The notes under the pieces were generated by a model. The model had not been told where the DNA came from, made no database searches, and saw only the letters and a list, made by a program, of their open reading frames with translations. A stretch of DNA of 8,365 nt from Bacilli bacterium (GTDB lineage: Bacteria; Bacillota_I; Bacilli_A; Haloplasmatales; Haloplasmataceae): NCBI GenBank assembly GCA_012513195.1, contig JAAZCR010000147.1:1-8365 (forward strand). The letters are read 5' to 3'. The translations under genes and the position numbers were made by a program. Positions 5,414 to 8,365 of the stretch are shown in pieces; within the stretch, counting starts at the first letter, position 1, and each line of letters starts with the position of its first letter.

Positions 5414-5852
5414 ATAATAATTTACGAATCAAACGTAAGTTTTCTTCAATGATAGGGAGATTCATAAGGATTTTGTGAATACCCCTTTCTTGTTCATATT
5501 TAATATAATCAAGTAAGGCCTCAAAGAAATATAAAGGATAGCCAATTAATCCATAAAAGATCTCGCCACGGGGCTGATAATTCTTTAAATAGTTATAAAC
5601 TTCCGTTTCTGTGAAGCGTTTCTTATATATACGGGGGACATTTACAATATCATAAGCTTGTTTATAATTAAACTGGCTCTTAATTAATAATTCTAAACTG
5701 TTTTCTGCAAGATGGGAAAAATATAAGTATAGGGCTTGAACATAAAGCGGAAGTTGATTATACTTAAGAGCATAGTAATTATTAAATTCATCTAAAAGAA
5801 CTTCTAAATCATAATTAAAATACTGAATTAAGGTAAGTTCTTGTTCTTGCAT
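5412..5852 (-). CDS. Protein of unknown function, Tyr-rich, all-helical
   Basis: A 146-aa protein that I do not recognise. Coding status is supported by a full frame, SD GAAGGGA (5867-5861) 8 nt before ATG 5852, a plausible promoter (-35 TTCAAA, -10 TATAAT), and a fit between a terminator and a divergent gene. It has about 19 Tyr (13%), many Leu, Ile and Phe, one stretch GLIGYPLYFFEALLDY (101-116) that is hydrophobic but too mixed for a clear membrane segment, and no signal peptide or Cys. Long amphipathic helices are likely. No catalytic motif is apparent. It could be a small regulator, an adaptor or a lineage-specific protein. An inverted repeat across its promoter and start hints at control or autoregulation. 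Codon use resembles its neighbours, so recent transfer is not evident. Confidence 0.75.
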   Translation of the reverse strand: MQEQELTLIQYFNYDLEVLLDEFNNYYALKYNQLPLYVQALYLYFSHLAENSLELLIKSQFNYKQAYDIVNVPRIYKKRFTETEVYNYLKNYQPRGEIFYGLIGYPLYFFEALLDYIKYEQERGIHKILMNLPIIEENLRLIRKLL

Positions 5853-5884
5853 ATGATCAATCCCTTCAATTAATTATATGCAAG
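5846..5884. repeat. Inverted repeat over the start and -10 of the unknown gene
   Basis: CTTGCATATGAT (5846-5857) and ATTATATGCAAG (5873-5884) are reverse complements except for one base; 9 bp are perfect. The 15-nt spacer holds the SD of the minus-strand gene. The left arm covers that gene's ATG and the right arm covers its -10 TATAAT. This could be an operator or an RNA hairpin that hides the SD; the right arm would be transcribed only in part. Confidence 0.5.
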
Positions 5885-5902
5885 ATGATTGAGATATTTG
5901 AA
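5873..5902 (-). promoter_or_regulatory. Candidate promoter of the unknown minus-strand gene
   Basis: Read on the minus strand: TTCAAA (5902-5897, 4 of 6 to TTGACA), an 18-bp spacer and a perfect TATAAT (5878-5873). The start point would be near 5866, giving a 14-nt leader with the SD close to its 5' end. The -35 overlaps the SD of yutG on the other strand. Confidence 0.55.
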
Positions 5903-5908
5903 AGGAGG
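5901..5908 (+). promoter_or_regulatory. SD that sets the yutG start at GTG
   Basis: AAAGGAGG, 7 nt before GTG 5916. The upstream in-frame start at 5889 lies before the SD and would put the SD inside the gene, so it is rejected. Confidence 0.85.
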
Positions 5909-5915
5909 AAAAAAA

Positions 5916-6407
5916 GTGAAAGTAGATTATACTGAACTCAAAAAAGTAGCAATCGACCTATTAGCTGAACGTGGTGTTACCTTAGAGGATATCGCTAAGA
6001 TTACTTTAGAGATTCAAAGTCAATACTACGATGATATTACATTAGAATACTGTTTAGAACATGTTAATCATGTCTTATCAAAACGGGAAGTTATTAATGC
6101 GGTATTAACAGGTATTAATCTCGATATTATGGCTGAACAAGGACACATCAAAGAACCATTAAGATCAATTCTCATGAATGACTATAGTTTATATGGTATT
6201 GACGAAGTCTTAGCATATTCAATCATAAATGTTTATGGATCTATTGGTTTAACTAACTATGGTTATGTTGATAAGTTAAAGGTAGGTATCTTAAAAGATA
6301 TCAATGATAAAATTAAATACCATGAACGTTGTAACACTTTTCTTGATGATATAGTAGGTGCGATTGCGGCAGCTGCAGCTGGACGAATTGCCCACAGCAA
6401 AAATTAA
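5916..6407 (+). CDS. yutG: PgpA-like domain protein (YutG), putative phosphatidylglycerophosphatase A
   Basis: A 163-aa protein of the YutG group in the PgpA family. Motifs typical of YutG are SKREVINAVLTGINLDI (55-71), YGIDEVLAYSIINVYGS (93-109), GLTNYGYVDK (111-120) and FLDDIVGAIAAAAAGRIAH (142-160). PgpA of E. coli removes phosphate from phosphatidylglycerol phosphate in phosphatidylglycerol synthesis. Unlike that membrane enzyme, this product has no obvious membrane segments, so the activity is transferred by family name only. It starts at GTG 5916 with a strong SD. It runs into yumC after 7 nt and is probably in its operon. No clear sigma-A promoter is visible in the short divergent spacer upstream. 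Confidence 0.87.
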   Translation: MKVDYTELKKVAIDLLAERGVTLEDIAKITLEIQSQYYDDITLEYCLEHVNHVLSKREVINAVLTGINLDIMAEQGHIKEPLRSILMNDYSLYGIDEVLAYSIINVYGSIGLTNYGYVDKLKVGILKDINDKIKYHERCNTFLDDIVGAIAAAAAGRIAHSKN

Positions 6408-6414
6408 GTAAAGG

Positions 6415-7407
6415 ATGGAGAAGATTATTAACAAGTTTGACTTAACAATCATTGGGGCAGGACCAGTGGGAATGTATGCGGCTTATTATGCGGCACTTAG
6501 AGACTTACGCGTTAAGATCATCGATTCATTAACACACCTTGGTGGACAACTTCAAGCTTTATATCCTGAAAAATACATCTATGACATTCCTGGTTTTCCG
6601 CAAATTAAAGCAGAAGATTTAATTAAATATTTGACAACCCAACTTGAGAATGTTAAAGATAGCGTAGAAATTGTCTTAGGTGAACGTGTAGAATATTTAC
6701 GAAGGAATGAAGAGCTTAATCTCTTGGAGATTTGTACAGATAAGTTATGTCACTATTCAAAAACCGTCTTAATCACAGCAGGTAAAGGCGCATTTCAACC
6801 GCGCACATTAGGTTTAGAAAACGAAGAATCATTTTCTAACATCCATTATTTCGTTAATAATATGGACAAGTTTAAAGATAAACGCGTTGTCATCTTTGGC
6901 GGTGGCGATTCTGCCGTAGATTGGGCCAACATGTTAAAAACAGTTGCCCAGGAAGTTACTGTTGTACATCGACGCCATGAGTTTCGTGCTCATGAGAAAA
7001 GTGTACAAGAAATGCTTAATTCGTCTGTAAATGTGTTAACTCCATATGTTGCGACCGCCCTTGAAGGGCGTGACGGTAAAGTCAAAAAGGTTTATGTTAA
7101 TAATGTGGAAACAAATGCGACACTAACCCTTCTTGTTGATGAAATTATTGTTTTGTATGGCTTTTTAAGTTCTCTTGGTCCTATTGAGAGTTGGGATTTA
7201 ACTCTAGAAGATCGGGCGTTACTTGTCGACTCAAAACAAGCAACGAACATATCAGGTATATATGCCGCTGGTGATGCCTGCATCTATCCTGGAAAAGTAA
7301 AAATGATAACCTGTGGCTTTGGTGAAGCAACTATCGCGATTAATAGTATTTATCAGTATCTCTATCCTTATAAAAAGACTCTACCTTTTACCAGCACTAA
7401 ACACTAA
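6415..7407 (+). CDS. yumC: Ferredoxin/flavodoxin-NADP+ reductase, thioredoxin-reductase-like type (YumC)
   Basis: A 330-aa FAD enzyme moving electrons between NADPH and ferredoxin or flavodoxin in the cytosol. The FAD fold has IIGAGPVG (12-19), the segment GGQLQALYPEKYIYDIPGFP (43-62) and AAGDACIYPGKVK (284-296). The NADPH fold has FGGGDSAVDWA (161-171) and HRRHEFRAHEKSV (185-197), the Arg pair fitting the 2'-phosphate. The redox Cys-x-x-Cys of thioredoxin reductase is absent, and GGGDSAVDW stands downstream of where it would be, so this is FNR2, not TrxB. Length and the LSSLGPI and GFGEA segments match YumC. ATG 6415 has the purine stretch AAAGG directly against it with no spacing, so translation is likely coupled to yutG, which stops 7 nt upstream. 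Confidence 0.94.
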   Translation: MEKIINKFDLTIIGAGPVGMYAAYYAALRDLRVKIIDSLTHLGGQLQALYPEKYIYDIPGFPQIKAEDLIKYLTTQLENVKDSVEIVLGERVEYLRRNEELNLLEICTDKLCHYSKTVLITAGKGAFQPRTLGLENEESFSNIHYFVNNMDKFKDKRVVIFGGGDSAVDWANMLKTVAQEVTVVHRRHEFRAHEKSVQEMLNSSVNVLTPYVATALEGRDGKVKKVYVNNVETNATLTLLVDEIIVLYGFLSSLGPIESWDLTLEDRALLVDSKQATNISGIYAAGDACIYPGKVKMITCGFGEATIAINSIYQYLYPYKKTLPFTSTKH

Positions 7408-7427
7408 AACTCGACATTAATCGCGAT
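7333..7427 (+). terminator. Possible long-loop terminator after yumC
   Basis: ATCGCGATTAAT (7333-7344, inside the yumC end) and ATTAATCGCGAT (7416-7427) are perfect 12-nt reverse complements separated by 71 nt. A T run of seven (7427-7433) follows the second arm directly. No compact hairpin is visible before that T run. The large loop makes an ordinary intrinsic terminator doubtful; the 8-bp palindrome ATCGCGAT in both arms can also form by chance. Confidence 0.35.
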
Positions 7428-7462
7428 TTTTTTACGTTAAAGTGCGTATAAATGTTGCTTTA

Positions 7463-7471
7463 TGGTATAAT
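7463..7471 (+). promoter_or_regulatory. Extended -10 promoter of yugI
   Basis: TGGTATAAT is a perfect TATAAT (7466-7471) with the extended TG two bases upstream. No good -35 hexamer is found at 16-18 bp (TGCGTA or GTGCGT). The start point near 7478 gives a leader of about 26 nt. TTAAAGTG occurs on both sides (7437-7444 and 7472-7479). Confidence 0.7.
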
Positions 7472-7491
7472 TTAAAGTGATACTAGATATT

Positions 7492-7497
7492 GAGGTG
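7492..7497 (+). promoter_or_regulatory. SD that sets the yugI start
   Basis: GAGGTG, 6-8 nt before ATG 7504. The in-frame GTG at 7477 lies at the expected transcription start, so it cannot be the translational start from this promoter. Confidence 0.8.
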
Positions 7498-7503
7498 TTT
7501 ACT

Positions 7504-7857
7504 ATGGCTTTAATTAAAGAAGGGAGTGTCATCAAAGGCAAGGTTACGGGAATACAACCCTATGGAGTTTTCGTTAGTTTAGGGCGCGATATCATGGGGT
7601 TAATCCATATTTCCGAATTAACAGATGAATATGTAAAAGATATTAATGAGTATGTCCAAGTAGGCGATATTGTGCGTGTTAAGGTTTTAGAGATTGATTA
7701 TGAAAATAAAACTGCTAAACTTAGTTTAAAACAGGCCCAAAACTATTACACGCGCTTTTTAGAAAGTCGCAAGAAAAAAACTAAAGCGATTGAAGAAACG
7801 CCGAGTGGCTTCGCAAATTTAAAGAACATGGTAGAAAAACTTACTAACAAAAGGTGA
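7504..7857 (+). CDS. yugI: S1-domain RNA-binding protein, YugI / general stress protein 13 type
   Basis: A 117-aa protein with one S1 RNA-binding domain (about 6-77): [18 protein letters not shown] (7-24), GLIHISEL (32-39), [15 protein letters not shown] (51-65) and AKLSLK. A basic linker (KKKTK) and a conserved C-terminal helix [13 protein letters not shown] (101-113) follow, both features of YugI rather than of ribosomal protein S1. YugI-type proteins associate with RNA and ribosomes; the exact role is unsettled. The start is ATG 7504 with SD GAGGTG. The gene has its own promoter and its TGA is 5 nt before pgi. The yugI-pgi pairing is also found in B. subtilis, as I recall, and suggests co-transcription. 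Confidence 0.9.
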   Translation: MALIKEGSVIKGKVTGIQPYGVFVSLGRDIMGLIHISELTDEYVKDINEYVQVGDIVRVKVLEIDYENKTAKLSLKQAQNYYTRFLESRKKKTKAIEETPSGFANLKNMVEKLTNKR

Positions 7858-7862
7858 TTATG

Positions 7863-8365
7863 ATGGAAAAATATGTTAAACTAGATTATCGCAATGCATT
7901 ACCATTTATCAGTGAACAAGAGATTCAAAATTATAAACCGTTCGTTGAAACATGTCATCATCTATTACATGAAAAGAAAGGCGCTGGCAGCGACTTCTTA
8001 GGATGGTTAGATTGGCCTGAAAGATATGATAAAGAAGAGTTTGACCGAATACTTAAGGCCGCTACGAAAATCCGTCGTGATTCCAAAATCTTAGTGGTCA
8101 TTGGTATTGGTGGCTCTTATTTAGGCGCAAAAGCCGCAATTGAAGCGTTAAGTCATCATTTTTATCAACTTAAAGATGATGTTAAAGTTTTATTTGCGGG
8201 CCAAAATATCTCTTCAAGTTACTTACATGACTTAATTGATGTTTTAAAAGATACTGATTTTTCAATTAACGTTATTTCCAAATCAGGTACAACTACCGAA
8301 CCAGCTATCGCCTTTAGAGTGTTGAAGAAGTTATTGGAAGATAAGTACGGTAAAGAAGAAGCTAA
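7863..8365 (+). CDS. pgi: Glucose-6-phosphate isomerase, N-terminal part (runs off the window)
   Basis: The frame is open to the right edge and gives 167 residues of a protein usually near 450 aa. Pgi interconverts glucose 6-phosphate and fructose 6-phosphate in glycolysis and gluconeogenesis. The sequence follows the Bacilli type closely: [10 protein letters not shown] (39-48), [19 protein letters not shown] (78-96), QNISSSYL (114-121) and the sugar-phosphate-binding loop [10 protein letters not shown] (139-148). The start is ATG 7860 or ATG 7863, adjacent and in frame. I use 7863 because SD AGG (7852-7854) then has an 8-nt spacing; only one residue differs. The SD lies in the end of yugI, so expression is probably coupled. 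The catalytic Glu and Lys of the second half are beyond the window. Confidence 0.95.
   Translation, partial: MEKYVKLDYRNALPFISEQEIQNYKPFVETCHHLLHEKKGAGSDFLGWLDWPERYDKEEFDRILKAATKIRRDSKILVVIGIGGSYLGAKAAIEALSHHFYQLKDDVKVLFAGQNISSSYLHDLIDVLKDTDFSINVISKSGTTTEPAIAFRVLKKLLEDKYGKEEA

Noticed and set aside
5412..5852. A toxin-antitoxin or phage-remnant explanation for the unknown gene
   Set aside because: There is no partner gene in an operon with it, no repeats or attachment-like sites flank it, and base composition matches the neighbours.
6415..7407. Thioredoxin reductase as the identity of the 330-aa flavoprotein
   Set aside because: The fold is related, but the active-site Cys-x-x-Cys is absent and the sequence matches ferredoxin-NADP reductase type 2 throughout.
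1..8365. tRNA, rRNA, riboswitch, CRISPR or insertion sequence
   Set aside because: The intergenic gaps are short (under about 190 bases) and filled by promoters, SD sites and terminators. I saw no cloverleaf, aptamer-like core, spaced repeats or transposase motif.

Overview
The window is AT-rich DNA from a low-GC Gram-positive bacterium of the Bacilli type. The evidence is: A/T-ending codons, strong AGGAGG-like Shine-Dalgarno (SD) sites, TATAAT -10 boxes, and proteins that read as homologues of Bacillus subtilis Suf, Yun, Yut, Yum, Yug and Pgi. Genes end in TGA as well as TAA and TAG, so the mycoplasma code (TGA = Trp) is not used. A YunB-type sporulation protein suggests an endospore former or a recent descendant of one. 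A lineage near Haloplasma/Turicibacter or another deep Bacilli branch is possible, but that is only a guess.

Layout: the 3' end of sufB (Fe-S cluster scaffold) closes with a strong hairpin terminator. Next come an MFS exporter-like gene and, 1 nt behind it, 5-formyltetrahydrofolate cyclo-ligase. The cyclo-ligase converges on, and overlaps by 44 bp, a minus-strand CBS-pair gene of YhcV type. From a shared divergent spacer containing an inverted repeat, yunC and yunB run rightward as a tight pair. Then come yutD and yutF (overlapping by 8 nt, own promoter, own terminator), and yutI, a NifU-C-type Fe-S carrier with its own promoter, TTG start and terminator. A minus-strand gene of unknown function follows, then yutG (PgpA-like) and yumC (ferredoxin-NADP reductase 2) rightward. 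Last are yugI (S1-domain protein) and the 5' part of pgi (glucose-6-phosphate isomerase), which runs off the end.

Most genes are housekeeping. Three concern Fe-S/redox metabolism: SufB assembles clusters, YutI probably carries or delivers them, and YumC supplies electrons to ferredoxin/flavodoxin. As I recall it, the B. subtilis suf, yun, yut, yum and yug-pgi genes lie in one broad chromosomal sector, so the window looks like a compacted, reshuffled version of that neighbourhood.

There is no gene-free stretch over 300 bases; the largest gap is about 190 bases, between yutF and yutI. I see no RNA gene, CRISPR array, insertion sequence or phage gene. I do not see a convincing new multi-gene system. 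The best leads are the unknown Tyr-rich minus-strand protein with a palindrome across its promoter and start, the inverted repeat between the CBS gene and yunC, and the 44-bp convergent coding overlap.
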